Shown here: piece by piece, positions 1-8,735 of the stretch
Numbering within the stretch: position 1 is the stretch's first letter
Layout: every line of letters begins with the position of its first letter
From: Pseudomonas sp. St316
GTDB taxonomy: Bacteria > Pseudomonadota > Gammaproteobacteria > Pseudomonadales > Pseudomonadaceae
Assembly: GCF_018325905.1 (NCBI RefSeq)
Contig: NZ_AP021901.1
Location: 124,001-188,000 of the forward strand
Direction of reading: 5' to 3'
Length of the DNA stretch: 64,000 nt
Notes under the pieces: generated by a model
What the model was told of the DNA's origin: nothing
Databases searched by the model: none
The model's input: the letters and a program-made list of their open reading frames with translations, nothing else
Translations under genes and position numbers: made by a program

Positions 1-387
1 GAAACATTCGGTCTTGTGGAAATACGCCGCCGCAGTGCTCGGCGCGATGCTCGGCACGGCCTGGGCACTCATGGGCCGGTTGGTGGGGTTGTGGGCGACG
101 AAGACCATCTCGTTCACCGCGCCCGGTCGCACCACCAGTTGTTCGCCCTTGGGGTAGAAGTCCCAGGGCATGTCCACCGAATTGGTCGACACGAACTGCA
201 CGCGCACCTGCCGCGACTCATCGACCACTTGCTCGCCTTCGTACTGCCCGGCGGTCTTGCCGTTGATGCCGAACGCCTTGCACATCACGTCGTAGATCGG
301 CACCAGGGCAAAACCGAAGATGAACATCGCCACCACCACGATCAGCAGGCGGGTGACCAGTTTCTTCAGCGAAATCGAGTCAGCCAT
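1..387 (-). CDS. ctaG: Cytochrome c oxidase assembly protein CtaG (Cox11), partial
   Basis: The last gene of the cox operon visible here; it runs off the left edge, so only the first 129 residues are present. Cox11-type proteins insert copper into the CuB site of subunit I and are anchored by one N-terminal helix with the copper-binding domain in the periplasm. The translation starts MADSISLKKLVTRLLIVVVA, giving a single membrane segment (about residues 11-32), followed by the Cox11 hallmarks YDVMCKAFGINGKT, VDMPWDFYP and PSIAPSTAAAYFHKTECF; the last is the start of the copper-binding cysteine region, whose remainder lies outside. It is downstream of ctaD on the same strand, separated by a REPIN. 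The start at 387 is the only one fitting the hydrophobic N-terminus. Confidence 0.9.
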   Translation of the reverse strand, partial: MADSISLKKLVTRLLIVVVAMFIFGFALVPIYDVMCKAFGINGKTAGQYEGEQVVDESRQVRVQFVSTNSVDMPWDFYPKGEQLVVRPGAVNEMVFVAHNPTNRPMSAQAVPSIAPSTAAAYFHKTECF

Positions 388-410
388 GGTGTCCAGTCCT
401 CACCAAGAAC

Positions 411-494
411 CCTGTGGGAGCGAGCTTGCTCGCGATGCAGGCAGCGCGGTGTATCAGGTACACCGCCATCGCGAGCAAGCTCGCTCCCACAGGG
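411..494. repeat. REPIN between ctaD and ctaG
   Basis: Two inverted REP sequences (left arm GTGGGAGCGAGCTTGCTCGC, right arm its complement) enclose about 35 bp of unrelated sequence. It fills most of the 121-bp gap inside the cox operon, so it is probably transcribed and could fold into a long hairpin in the mRNA, a common REP position that can modulate expression of the downstream gene. Confidence 0.9.
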
Positions 495-508
495 GCTCCC
501 TGTGTCAT

Positions 509-2101
509 CTATTTCACTTCCGGCGGCGTCGTGAAGGTGTGATAAGGCGCCGGCGACGGCACGCTCCACTCCAGCCCTTCAGCCCCATCCCACGGCTTGG
601 CCGGTGCGGGCGGGCCGCCACGGATGGTCTTGATCACGATGAACAGGAAGAAGATCTGCGTGGTGCCGAACATGAACGCGCCGATGGACGAGACCATGTT
701 GAAGTCGGCGAACTGCAGGTTGTAGTCGGGGATACGCCGGGGCATGCCCGCCAGGCCGACGAAGTGCATCGGGAAGAACGCCATGTTCATCCCGATGAAC
801 GACAGCCAGAAGTGCAGCTTTCCGAGGGTTTCGTCGTACATGTGGCCGGTCCATTTCGGCAGCCAGTAGTAGGCCGAGGCGAAGATCCCGAAGATCGCGC
901 CGGGCACCAGCACATAGTGGAAGTGTGCGACCACGAAGTAGGTGTCCTGGTACTGGAAGTCCGCCGGGGCGATGGCCAGCATCAACCCGGAGAAACCACC
1001 GATGGAGAACAGGATCACGAACGCCACGGCAAACAGCATCGGCGTTTCGAAGGTCAGCGAGCCTTGCCACATGGTGCTGGCCCAGTTGAACACCTTCACC
1101 CCGGTGGGCACGGCGATCAGCAGGGTCGCGTACATGAAGAACAGCTCGCCCACCAGCGGGATGCCGACCACGAACATGTGGTGCGCCCAGACGATGAACG
1201 ACAGGAACGCAATGGCGGCCGTGGCGTAGACCATCGAGGTGTAGCCGAACAACGGCTTGCGCGAGAAGGCCGGGATGATCGAGCTGACGGCGCCGAAGGC
1301 CGGCAGGATCATGATGTACACCTCGGGGTGGCCGAAGAACCAGAACACATGCTGGAACAGCACCGGGTCACCGCCGCCGGCGGCACTGAAGAAGCTGGTG
1401 CCGAAGTGGATGTCCATCAGCATCATCGTCACGCAGCCGGCCAGCACCGGCATCACCGCGATCAGCAGGAACGCGGTGATCAGCCAGGTCCAGACGAACA
1501 GCGGCATTTTCATCAGGGTCATGCCGGGGGCGCGCAGGTTGAGGATGGTGGCGATCACGTTGATCGCGCCCATGATCGAGCTGATGCCCATCAGGTGGAT
1601 GGCAAAGATGAAGAACGTCACGCTTTCCGGCGCATAGGTGGTGGACAGCGGCGCATAGAAGGTCCAGCCGAAATTCGGCCCGCCCCCGGCGGTGAACAAG
1701 GTCGAGACCAGTAGCAGGAACGCCGCCGGCAACAGCCAGAAGCTGAAGTTGTTCATGCGCGGCAGGGCCATGTCCGGCGCGCCGATCATCAGCGGGATCA
1801 TCCAGTTGGCGAGGCCGACGAAGGCCGGCATCACCGCACCGAAGACCATCACCAGGCCATGCATGGTGGTCATCTGGTTGAAGAACGCCGGCTCCACGAT
1901 CTGCAGGCCGGGCTGGAACAGCTCGGCGCGGATCACCATGGCGAACGAGCCGCCGAGCAGGAACATGGAGAACGCGAACCACAGGTACAGCGTGCCGATA
2001 TCCTTGTGGTTGGTGGTCAGTACCCAGCGCATCAGGCCCTTGGCGGGGCCGTGGGCGTGGTCGGCGCCGGCATGACCGTGGTCATCGATCACAGCACTCA
2101 T
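509..2101 (-). CDS. ctaD: Cytochrome c oxidase subunit I (aa3-type)
   Basis: Catalytic heme-copper subunit of the aa3 terminal oxidase; it reduces O2 at the heme a3-CuB centre in the inner membrane and pumps protons. 530 aa from the ATG at 2101, chosen because AAGGAGA sits just upstream and the protein then begins MSAVIDDHGHAGADHAHG, the usual His-rich leader. Visible signatures: TTNHKDIGTLYLWF at the first helix, FWFFGHPEVYIMILPAFG with the cross-linked CuB His and Tyr, WAHHMF with the CuB His pair, and the heme ligands in VVAHFHYVL. Twelve hydrophobic stretches are expected and seen. It is 82 bp downstream of coxB on the same strand. In P. aeruginosa the orthologous operon is low in rich medium and raised in starvation; no regulator site was identified here. 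Confidence 0.97.
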   Translation of the reverse strand: MSAVIDDHGHAGADHAHGPAKGLMRWVLTTNHKDIGTLYLWFAFSMFLLGGSFAMVIRAELFQPGLQIVEPAFFNQMTTMHGLVMVFGAVMPAFVGLANWMIPLMIGAPDMALPRMNNFSFWLLPAAFLLLVSTLFTAGGGPNFGWTFYAPLSTTYAPESVTFFIFAIHLMGISSIMGAINVIATILNLRAPGMTLMKMPLFVWTWLITAFLLIAVMPVLAGCVTMMLMDIHFGTSFFSAAGGGDPVLFQHVFWFFGHPEVYIMILPAFGAVSSIIPAFSRKPLFGYTSMVYATAAIAFLSFIVWAHHMFVVGIPLVGELFFMYATLLIAVPTGVKVFNWASTMWQGSLTFETPMLFAVAFVILFSIGGFSGLMLAIAPADFQYQDTYFVVAHFHYVLVPGAIFGIFASAYYWLPKWTGHMYDETLGKLHFWLSFIGMNMAFFPMHFVGLAGMPRRIPDYNLQFADFNMVSSIGAFMFGTTQIFFLFIVIKTIRGGPPAPAKPWDGAEGLEWSVPSPAPYHTFTTPPEVK

Positions 2102-2183
2102 GTCCTGTCTCCTTCGAACGAATGGGCTGGACGGCACGGGGCAATCAGCCCCGACCGGTTGCGGAAACACACGTCAGGCCGGC

Positions 2184-3311
2184 TCATTTGCTTTCTGCCT
2201 GTTTGAGTTCCAGCACTTCTTTAGGCGTGACCATGTCGCCCTTGTTGTTGCCCCAGGCGTTGCGTTCATAGGTCACGACGGCGGCGATATCGACTTCCGA
2301 CAATTGCTTGCCGAACGCGGCCATGGCGGTGCCGGGCTTGCCATGGAAGACCAGGCTCAAGTGATCGGCCTTGGGCCCGGTGGCGATCTTCGAACCCTTG
2401 AGGGCCGGGAACATCGGTGGCAGGCCCTGGCCCTCGGCCTGGTGACAGGCCACGCAGGTGGTGTGGTAGATCTTGTCGCCACGTTCCTTGAGTTCGTCCA
2501 GGGTCCATTCCTTGCTGGTCAGCTCCTTGAGCTGCGCGGCTTCGGCCTTGCGTTCGCCCAGCCATTTCTCGTAGTCGGGCTTGCTCTTGACCTCGACCAC
2601 GATGGGCATGAACCCGTGGTCCTTGCCGCACAGCTCGGCGCATTGGCCGCGATAGATGCCGGGCTTGTCGACGCGGGTCCAGGCTTCGTTGACGAACCCG
2701 GGAATCGCATCGCGCTTGACCGCGAAGGCCGGCACCCACCAGGAGTGGATGACGTCGGCGGAGGTCACCAGAAAGCGCACCTTGGCATCGACCGGCAGCA
2801 CCAGCGGCTTGTCGACCTCCAGCAGGTAGTGCTCGCCCTTGGCGCTCTGGTTATGGATTTGTTCGGCGGGGGTCGTCAGGTTGCTGAAGAACTCGACGTC
2901 CTGGCCCAGGTACTTGTAGTGCCACTTCCATTGATAGCCGGTGATCTGGATATCGATGTCCGACTCGCTGGAGTCGTACATCTTGATCAGCGTGGCGGTG
3001 GCAGGAATCGCCATGGCGACCAGGATCACGAAAGGCACGATCGTCCAGAGGATCTCGACGCGGGTGTTTTCGTGGAAGTGGGCCGCATTCTGGCCGGTTG
3101 AGCGGCGGTGCATCATCATCGACCAGAACATGGCGCCGAAGACGATGATGCCGATGACTACACAGATCCAGAAGATGGTCATGTGCAGGTCGAACACTGC
3201 GTGGCTGATCTGTGTCGCTCCAGGCGCCATATTCACAGTCCAGGCCGCTTGTGCCTGGCTGAAAATCGACCACAACAGGAGGCCCATCCATACGTGTGGA
3301 TGTCGCGTCAT
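2184..3311 (-). CDS. coxB: Cytochrome c oxidase subunit II with fused cytochrome c domain
   Basis: Electron-entry subunit of the aa3 oxidase: it takes electrons from cytochrome c through its fused heme c and CuA centre to subunit I. 375 aa. A signal peptide (about 1-22, ending SQAQA) and two transmembrane helices (about 40-65 and 85-110) lead to the periplasmic cupredoxin domain with the CuA motif GQCAELCGKDHGFMPI, then a C-terminal cytochrome c domain with the heme motif CVACH and a distal Met region (GTAMAAFGK). AAGGGGAA precedes the ATG. It is the first gene of the operon coxB-ctaD-ctaG. The C-terminal heme marks the caa3-like variant normal in Pseudomonas. Confidence 0.97.
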   Translation of the reverse strand: MTRHPHVWMGLLLWSIFSQAQAAWTVNMAPGATQISHAVFDLHMTIFWICVVIGIIVFGAMFWSMMMHRRSTGQNAAHFHENTRVEILWTIVPFVILVAMAIPATATLIKMYDSSESDIDIQITGYQWKWHYKYLGQDVEFFSNLTTPAEQIHNQSAKGEHYLLEVDKPLVLPVDAKVRFLVTSADVIHSWWVPAFAVKRDAIPGFVNEAWTRVDKPGIYRGQCAELCGKDHGFMPIVVEVKSKPDYEKWLGERKAEAAQLKELTSKEWTLDELKERGDKIYHTTCVACHQAEGQGLPPMFPALKGSKIATGPKADHLSLVFHGKPGTAMAAFGKQLSEVDIAAVVTYERNAWGNNKGDMVTPKEVLELKQAESK

Positions 3312-3684
3312 TGCGGGTTCCCCTTATCGTTCTTGTTATCCCGTAGGCGTAAAGCCTGCGGCAAGGGATCGGCTATCTCAGACTGCTTACTTGACTCGCC
3401 GCGCCTTGCTGCACATGCAATCGGGTGTCATCAGCTAACTCCATTCCAAACCGAGTATAGACAGCACCTGCAACCTCGCAACGCGATGGCGTAAATCGTT
3501 TGAAACAGCCGGGGCTTGCGCTAGAGCCCACGAATGGAGAAGGATGCGAACTGAGTGATGGCAAACCGATATAACTGTGACGTAGCAAGGAAGGGGCGGT
3601 TATGAAAAATAGGTCTTAGGAGTGTTTTTGCGCCAGCTAAGTTATGTCTTCCCTATTTCATTGCCTTTGTTTCCTGGAGTTGTC
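3312..3684. other. Intergenic region upstream of coxB and of the 216-aa unknown gene
   Basis: A 373-bp divergent region. It should hold the cox operon promoter on the minus strand and a promoter for the plus-strand gene at 3685. I see no convincing ANR-type site (TTGAT-N4-ATCAA), hairpin or REP in it, and open frames here are short without good ribosome-binding sites. Confidence 0.5.
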
Positions 3685-4335
3685 ATGAACACCGCCGCAT
3701 TGCGCGAGCAGATCCAAAAAGCCCAACAACACGAAGCCGAGACCGGCCAATTGACCCGCCAACTGGAGGCCCAGTTACCGCATCTGCATGCCGCGATCCA
3801 ATTGCCAGACATCGACGCGAAGGGCGTCATGACCCGTTTTGTTACCGCCTACATCGAGCAAGTGCCGGACCTGCTGGACGCCGCCAACGAGGTGGCCCGC
3901 GAAGCCGGTATCGAATCGCAGATCAAACCGGTGCTGAAAATCGCCGAACAGTTTTTTCTTCAGCCACCGAAGCTGATGGACGGCCACGTTGGCCTGGACA
4001 GCCTCCTGGACGAAGCCTACCTGGCCCACCGGCTGGTGGAGGAAGTCAACGATCTGTATATCAAGCACTTCAGCCAGCCGCTAATCCCGCTGGATATGAC
4101 GGTCGCCAACCTGATCGCTCACCATTTGATCGGCGAACCATTCGCCAACCAGCTGGATGAAGCCGTGCATCACGCCGTGGATGAAATGCTCGACGAAGAC
4201 AGCTTCGCGCTGGAGTCGGTGGAGTCTTACCGGGAGAAATTGGGCAGCCCGGACACGGGCGCTGCCTGGAAGCGCTGGCCTTGCCTGTCGCGCCAGTTGG
4301 GCGTTGGGCTGGAACTGGATCAGCCGGCGGCCTGA
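3685..4335 (+). CDS. Conserved hypothetical protein, soluble and helical
   Basis: 216 aa from the ATG at 3685, preceded by TGGAG; an upstream in-frame start at 3622 lacks such a site and would add a hydrophobic stretch. I do not recognise a named family. The sequence is mostly helical and acidic: an N-terminal coiled-coil-like stretch (about 1-35, MNTAALREQIQKAQQHEAET), a middle region (KGVMTRFVTAYIEQVPDLLDAANEVAREAG), and a His-containing helix around HHLIGEPFANQLDEAVHHAVDEMLDE. No signal peptide, membrane segment or metal motif is evident. It sits divergently from coxB; in P. aeruginosa a hypothetical gene (PA0104) occupies the position next to coxB, and this may be its counterpart, which is inference from position only. 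Confidence 0.75.
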   Translation: MNTAALREQIQKAQQHEAETGQLTRQLEAQLPHLHAAIQLPDIDAKGVMTRFVTAYIEQVPDLLDAANEVAREAGIESQIKPVLKIAEQFFLQPPKLMDGHVGLDSLLDEAYLAHRLVEEVNDLYIKHFSQPLIPLDMTVANLIAHHLIGEPFANQLDEAVHHAVDEMLDEDSFALESVESYREKLGSPDTGAAWKRWPCLSRQLGVGLELDQPAA

Positions 4336-4358
4336 TCCAGCAGGAAACCAGGTAACCC

Positions 4359-4447
4359 TGTGGGAGCAAGCTTGCTCGCGATAGTGGTTGGGCAGTCAAC
4401 GTCTATGTCGACTGATCCAATGCAATCGCGAGCAGGCTCGCTCCCAC
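4359..4447. repeat. REPIN between convergent genes
   Basis: Inverted pair of REPs (GTGGGAGCAAGCTTGCTCGC on the left, ATCGCGAGCAGGCTCGCTCC on the right) around about 45 bp. It lies between the 3' ends of the convergent unknown gene and the thioesterase gene and may serve as a bidirectional transcription end point. Confidence 0.88.
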
Positions 4448-4465
4448 ATTTTTTTGAGTGGCTGA

Positions 4466-4978
4466 TTAAGGCCCGTCCGCCTTGATCTCCTGGTAGCGTC
4501 GCTCCAGTTCCTGGCGAATCTGCCGACGTTGCTGGGCTTGTTCGTAGCGGCGTTTTGCTTCGCTGTTTTGCGGCTGCAAGGGCGGCACGGCTGTGGGTTT
4601 ACGTAGGTCATCCACCGCAACCATGGTGAAGAAGCAACTGTTGGTGTGGCGCACCGAGCGTTCGCGAATATTTTCGGTCACGACTTTGATGCCCACTTCC
4701 ATCGACGTGTTGCCGGTGTAGTTCACCGATGCGAGGAAGGTCACCAACTCGCCGACATGAATCGGCTCACGAAAGATCACCTGGTCAACCGACAAGGTCA
4801 CCACGTAGCGCCCGGCGTAACGGCTGGCGCAGGCGTAGGCGACTTCGTCGAGGTATTTGAGCAAGGTGCCGCCATGGACATTGCCAGAGAAGTTGGCCAT
4901 ATCGGGGGTCATCAACACCGTCATCGACAGCTGGGCGTTTCCGGGTTCCATAACGTACTCACGGTTCAAGGCAGTCAT
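4466..4978 (-). CDS. Acyl-CoA thioesterase, YciA-like hotdog protein
   Basis: Hydrolyses acyl-CoA thioesters to free acid and CoA in the cytoplasm. 170 aa from the ATG at 4978, which has AGAGG about ten bases upstream; an alternative ATG at 4951 is also possible, and the much longer open frame upstream is not supported. The hotdog fold signature is clear: MANFSGNVHGGTLLKYLDEVAYACASRY, where the N-x-x-G-x-x-HGG stretch and the Asp in LLKYLDE correspond to the catalytic region of YciA/acyl-CoA hydrolases, followed by the FREPIHVGELVTFLASVNYTG strand region. The charged C-terminal tail (RRYEQAQQRRQIRQELERRYQ, approximately) is a likely extra helix. The gene ends next to a REPIN. Confidence 0.9.
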   Translation of the reverse strand: MTALNREYVMEPGNAQLSMTVLMTPDMANFSGNVHGGTLLKYLDEVAYACASRYAGRYVVTLSVDQVIFREPIHVGELVTFLASVNYTGNTSMEVGIKVVTENIRERSVRHTNSCFFTMVAVDDLRKPTAVPPLQPQNSEAKRRYEQAQQRRQIRQELERRYQEIKADGP

Positions 4979-5232
4979 TCGGGAGTGCACCTCTGCGGGT
5001 GCTGGGGAGTCGTGCCCTGCGAACAGGTCACCAGGTTTTAAACCCACCGATATCGGGACGCTGCGCCTGTGGTTGCCGTCACGCGCCGATGGATCTGTTT
5101 CCATATATTGCACCGTCTTTTTGTCGGAAGTCGCGGTGTTACCCTTCAAAAGCCCGTTGCGAGGGCAATTCCTACAGACGAAACGGATTTCTCCAGCTCT
5201 GCAGTGCGTCATTTTGAACAGGGAGCCCCGAC

Positions 5233-6996
5233 ATGCATGCCATCAGTTTCATTCAAGACTTGGCGTTCATCATGATGGCGGCGGGGCTGGTAACCGTACT
5301 CTTTCATCGTTTCAAGCAACCGGTGGTATTGGGCTACATTGTGGCCGGCTTCATCATTGGCCCGCATACGCCGCCGTTCGGTTTTATCCACGACGAAGAC
5401 ACGATCAAGACCCTGGCCGAGCTTGGGGTGATCTTCCTGATGTTTTGCCTGGGCCTGGAGTTCAGCCTGCGCAAACTGTTCAAGGTCGGGGCCACGGCGT
5501 TCATCGCGGCGTTTCTCGAAATCGTGCTGATGATCTGGATCGGTTATGAAATCGGCCGCTGGTTCGAGTGGAGCACCATGGACTCGCTGTTCCTCGGCGC
5601 GATCCTGGCCATTTCCTCCACCACCATCATCGTCAAGGCCCTCAACGACCTGAAGATGAAGAACGAGCGTTTCGCGCAGCTGATTTTTGGGGTGTTGATC
5701 GTCGAGGACATCCTCGGTATTGGCATCATCGCCTTGCTGTCGAGCATTGCCGTCAGCGGCACCGTGAGCCCCGGCGAGGTGTTTTCCACGGTCGGCAAGT
5801 TGTCGTTGTTCATGATCGTCGCGTTGGTCATCGGTATTGTGCTGGTGCCGAGGGTGCTGGCCTACGTGGCGAAGTTCGACAGCAACGAAATGCTGCTGAT
5901 TACCGTACTGGGCCTGTGCTTCGGCTTCTGTCTGCTGGTGGTGAAGCTGGAATACAGCATGGTGTTGGGGGCGTTTCTGATCGGTGCGATCATGGCCGAG
6001 TCCCGGCAACTGCTGAAAATCGAGCGGCTGGTGGAGCCGGTGCGTGATCTGTTCAGCGCGATTTTCTTCGTCGCCATCGGGCTGATGCTCGATCCGGCGA
6101 TATTGCTGCAGTACGCCTGGCCGATTGCGGTGATCACGGGCGCAGTGGTACTCGGCAAGATGTTGTCCTGCGGCCTCGGTGCCTTTATTGCCGGCAACGA
6201 CGGACGCACCTCGCTGCGCGTTGGGATGGGCCTTTCGCAGATCGGCGAATTCTCCTTCATCATCGCAGCATTGGGGATGACCCTGCAGGTCACCAGTGAT
6301 TTCCTCTATCCGGTCGCGGTCGCCGTCTCGGTGTTGACCACACTGCTCACGCCCTACCTGATTCGAGCCGCCGACCCGCTGTCCGTCAAGTTGGCGACGG
6401 TCATGCCGCAACGGCTGACGCGCGTACTGGGGATGTATGGCGAATGGCTGCGCAGCATCCAGCCTCATGGCGAAGGGGTGATGGTGGCGTCGATGATCAG
6501 GCGGATCTTGCTGCAGGTCGGGGTCAACCTGGCGCTGGTGATTGCGATTTTTGTCTCGGGTGGTTATTTCGCCGAGCGCATGTCGGCTTACCTGCAAGCG
6601 TGGATCAGCGACCCGAGCTGGCAGAAAGCATTGGTCTGGGGTGGGGCGTTGCTGCTGTCGCTACCGTTCCTGATCGCCGCCTATCGCAAGCTCAAGGCGC
6701 TGTCGATGCTGCTGGCGGAGATGGGCGTGAAGCCGCAGATGGCTGGCCGCCACACCCAGCGTGTGCGTCGGGTGATCGCCGAAGTGATCCCGATTCTCTC
6801 GTTGCTGGTGATTTTCCTGCTATTGGCAGCCTTGTCGGCCAGCATTCTGCCGACCAACAAGTTGCTCATACTGATCGCCGTGGTGGCGACTGCCGTGGTG
6901 GCATTGCTCTGGCGCTGGTTCATCCGCCTGCATACGCGGATGCAGGTGGCCTTGCTTGAAACCCTGGACAATCACGATGAATCGTCCGGGCATTGA
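5233..6996 (+). CDS. CPA2-family monovalent cation:proton antiporter (KefB-like)
   Basis: Integral inner-membrane antiporter expected to exchange K+ or Na+ for H+. 587 aa; ATG at 5233 is preceded by CAGGGAG. The first ~380 residues are the Na+/H+ exchanger domain: FKQPVVLGYIVAGFIIGPHTPP, then ISSTTIIVKAL and FGVLIVEDILGIGIIALLSSIA, which carries the family Glu-Asp pair, and GLSQIGEFSFIIAALG. Unlike classic KefB/KefC, the C-terminus (about 410-587) shows no TrkA-N Rossmann (GxGxxG) domain; it instead has further hydrophobic segments (about 420-440, 465-485, 520-570) separated by a basic loop. It therefore lacks the usual glutathione/NAD-type gating domain. It stands alone on the plus strand. 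Confidence 0.92.
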   Translation: MHAISFIQDLAFIMMAAGLVTVLFHRFKQPVVLGYIVAGFIIGPHTPPFGFIHDEDTIKTLAELGVIFLMFCLGLEFSLRKLFKVGATAFIAAFLEIVLMIWIGYEIGRWFEWSTMDSLFLGAILAISSTTIIVKALNDLKMKNERFAQLIFGVLIVEDILGIGIIALLSSIAVSGTVSPGEVFSTVGKLSLFMIVALVIGIVLVPRVLAYVAKFDSNEMLLITVLGLCFGFCLLVVKLEYSMVLGAFLIGAIMAESRQLLKIERLVEPVRDLFSAIFFVAIGLMLDPAILLQYAWPIAVITGAVVLGKMLSCGLGAFIAGNDGRTSLRVGMGLSQIGEFSFIIAALGMTLQVTSDFLYPVAVAVSVLTTLLTPYLIRAADPLSVKLATVMPQRLTRVLGMYGEWLRSIQPHGEGVMVASMIRRILLQVGVNLALVIAIFVSGGYFAERMSAYLQAWISDPSWQKALVWGGALLLSLPFLIAAYRKLKALSMLLAEMGVKPQMAGRHTQRVRRVIAEVIPILSLLVIFLLLAALSASILPTNKLLILIAVVATAVVALLWRWFIRLHTRMQVALLETLDNHDESSGH

Positions 6997-7009
6997 CCGG
7001 CCGTGGGGC

Positions 7010-7417
7010 TCAGCTTTCCAGCCAGACATCCCGCGCCCAGTGCCAGACCGATTCCCAGGTTTCTTCGGCGATCAGTTCTTCTTCGGCCTGCCACAACACC
7101 ACCGTGCCGTCCTCTTCGACGCAATAATAATCGTCGCCGTCCTGGCAGATCGGGATCAGGCTGCGGTCGACACCGGCATCCCAGGCATTGGCGGCCACAT
7201 CCGGCAGGTAGGTGTGGGATTGTGGATCGGTGACGGTCACCGGTTCCAGGCTGCCATAGACGACATCGCTGACGGTCAGCAAAAACTCCCTGAAGACGAA
7301 TGGGATATCGATGAACAGCTGCTCTTCGATCTCTACCAGCAAGTCTTCGTCGGGCAACTCCAGCGGGACCGGTACGGGCTCGTTGGCTTCACGCAATTGT
7401 TCGATGATTTCTTCCAC
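7010..7417 (-). CDS. SMI1/KNR4 family protein
   Basis: 135 aa, very acidic, GTG start with AGAGGA about nine bases upstream. The sequence has the SMI1/KNR4 fold pattern: an N-terminal helix (MEEIIEQLREANEPV), then LPDEDLLVEIEEQLFIDIPFVFREFLLTVSDVVYGSLEPV, in which the LP..yk.fL...nG motif of the family appears as IPFVFREFLLTVSDVVYG, and the YYCVEEDGTVVLWQ beta region followed by WESVWHWARDVWLES. Members act as immunity proteins in contact-dependent and polymorphic toxin systems, or as scaffold proteins; no toxin gene is adjacent here, so a housekeeping or orphan-immunity role cannot be separated. Confidence 0.8.
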   Translation of the reverse strand: MEEIIEQLREANEPVPVPLELPDEDLLVEIEEQLFIDIPFVFREFLLTVSDVVYGSLEPVTVTDPQSHTYLPDVAANAWDAGVDRSLIPICQDGDDYYCVEEDGTVVLWQAEEELIAEETWESVWHWARDVWLES

Positions 7418-7502
7418 GTCCGGGGATCCTCTTTCTCGATGGCGCGGTTTTATATGGAGCGGTTTATACAGTAGCTCGCTATAGATGCAACTGTGAAATA
7501 GA

Positions 7503-7528
7503 AAACCCCGGCCTGAGCCGGGGTTCTT
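7503..7528. terminator. Intrinsic terminator, probably bidirectional
   Basis: A C/G stem (AACCCCGGC / GCCGGGGTT) with a short TGA loop; T-rich tracts follow on both strands. It lies downstream of the Tim44-domain gene (minus strand). Confidence 0.85.
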
Positions 7529-7557
7529 TTATTTCAACATGCAAAACGGGCAAAGGT

Positions 7558-8430
7558 TCAACCGTTCTGGCGGATACCGGCCACCAGCCAAGGTTGGTCA
7601 TCGCCCTGGGCACGTTCCATGTTCCAGCTTTCGCTGAACGCTTCGCCCTTGTCGAAGCGAGAATCCTTCGACACACCGCTGAAGGTCAGGGTGGCGATGG
7701 TCTTGTCGGCGCGATCGTCGACGCCGTCCAGTTGCACGTGCAGGTTATCGATGTAAGTGGACTGGAAGCCATCACCCAGCTCGGCCCGCTCGCGCTTGAG
7801 GAACTCCAGCAGTTGCGGGGTCACGAATTCGGAGATCTTGTCCATTTCATTCGCGTCCCAATGTTGCTGCAGGGACATGAAGTGGCTGCGCGCGGCTTCG
7901 ATGAAGCGTTGCTCGTTGAACCAGGCCGGCGCATTGATGACCGGACGGGCGGCCACAGGCGCTGCCGAGCCACCGAAGATCGAACCACTGGCGGGCTGCT
8001 GGTTGAACACTTCACGCTGCATCGGCGCGCCGGCCGGAGCGAGTTGCTCCTGCTGCTTGCGACGACGGGCGGCAAAGAAGCGGAAGGCCAGGAAGGCGAT
8101 GACCGCCATGATCAGGATGTCGAAGAACTGCATGCCCTGGAAGCCGTCGCCCATGAACATGGAGGCGAGCAGGCCACCGGCGGCGATGCCGGCCAGGGGG
8201 CCGAGCCAGCGCGAAGCACCGCTGGCCTTGGTGGCTGCGCCTGCGGCACCGGCCGCGCCTGCGGTGGCAGCAGTGGACCCGGCGGCAGAGGACGGCGCCA
8301 TCTGGCTGGTCTGGTGAGTCGGGGCAGCGCCCGAGCTTTTACCACCGCCAAAGCGCTTGGCGGCATTGGCGTCGATGGCCATCGTCAGGCCGATGCACAA
8401 CGCCATGGCGATGCTAAGAAAACGTTTCAT
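7558..8430 (-). CDS. Tim44-like domain membrane protein
   Basis: 290 aa from the ATG at 8430, the point where a signal peptide begins (MKRFLSIAMALCIGLTMAIDANA). After an Ala/Gly/Ser-rich linker (about 25-75) come two hydrophobic segments (about 80-95 and 105-125, WLGPLAGIAAGGLLASMFMG and FFDILIMAVIAFLAFRFFAA), then a basic stretch RRRKQQEQ and the Tim44/mL45-like domain (about 165-290: PAWFNEQRFIEAARSHFMSLQQHWDANEMDKISEFVTPQLLEFLKRE). Bacterial Tim44-like proteins are inner-membrane proteins of unknown exact role. The terminator at 7503-7528 ends the unit and a REPIN lies upstream. Confidence 0.88.
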   Translation of the reverse strand: MKRFLSIAMALCIGLTMAIDANAAKRFGGGKSSGAAPTHQTSQMAPSSAAGSTAATAGAAGAAGAATKASGASRWLGPLAGIAAGGLLASMFMGDGFQGMQFFDILIMAVIAFLAFRFFAARRRKQQEQLAPAGAPMQREVFNQQPASGSIFGGSAAPVAARPVINAPAWFNEQRFIEAARSHFMSLQQHWDANEMDKISEFVTPQLLEFLKRERAELGDGFQSTYIDNLHVQLDGVDDRADKTIATLTFSGVSKDSRFDKGEAFSESWNMERAQGDDQPWLVAGIRQNG

Positions 8431-8735
8431 ATAAAGGCATTCCCATTTGTGGATAGCACGCGCGCCATGTTGCACAGCTGAACTGTTGCTGGCTAGCGAC
8501 AGAGTGTTTCGGGCTTTTGCGTGACAGCTTAGGTTCAGCTTCGGCTGTGCAAGAAGGCTTGTTCGCTTTGGGCTGTAGGAAAGGGGAACAAGTTCTATCG
8601 GAAATACTTCGGCGTCCAACGAACAAACTGTGGGAGCGAGCTTGCTCGCGATAGCGGTGTGTCAGTCAGCATCAATATTGACAGATCCAGCGCTATCGCG
8701 AGCAAGCTCGCTCCCACAGGGTTCTATGCAAATCT
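8431..8735. other. Intergenic region between Tim44-domain gene and uvrD
   Basis: 305 bp. The part near 8430 must contain the promoter of the Tim44-domain gene; the part from 8628 is a REPIN immediately downstream of uvrD. No additional gene is seen. Confidence 0.6.
8628..8720. repeat. REPIN downstream of uvrD
   Basis: Canonical inverted REP pair (GTGGGAGCGAGCTTGCTCGC and complement) with about 45 bp between; it starts 16 bp beyond the uvrD stop codon, the normal 3'-flank location for such elements. Confidence 0.92.

Noticed and set aside
4979..5212. N-terminal extension of the thioesterase
   Set aside because: The extra residues have no similarity to the family and the inner ATG has a better ribosome-binding site.
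5209..6597. Long minus-strand open frame (462 codons) opposite the antiporter gene
   Set aside because: Low-complexity His/Gln/Arg/Asp-rich translation typical of the antisense of a high-GC gene; no ribosome-binding site.
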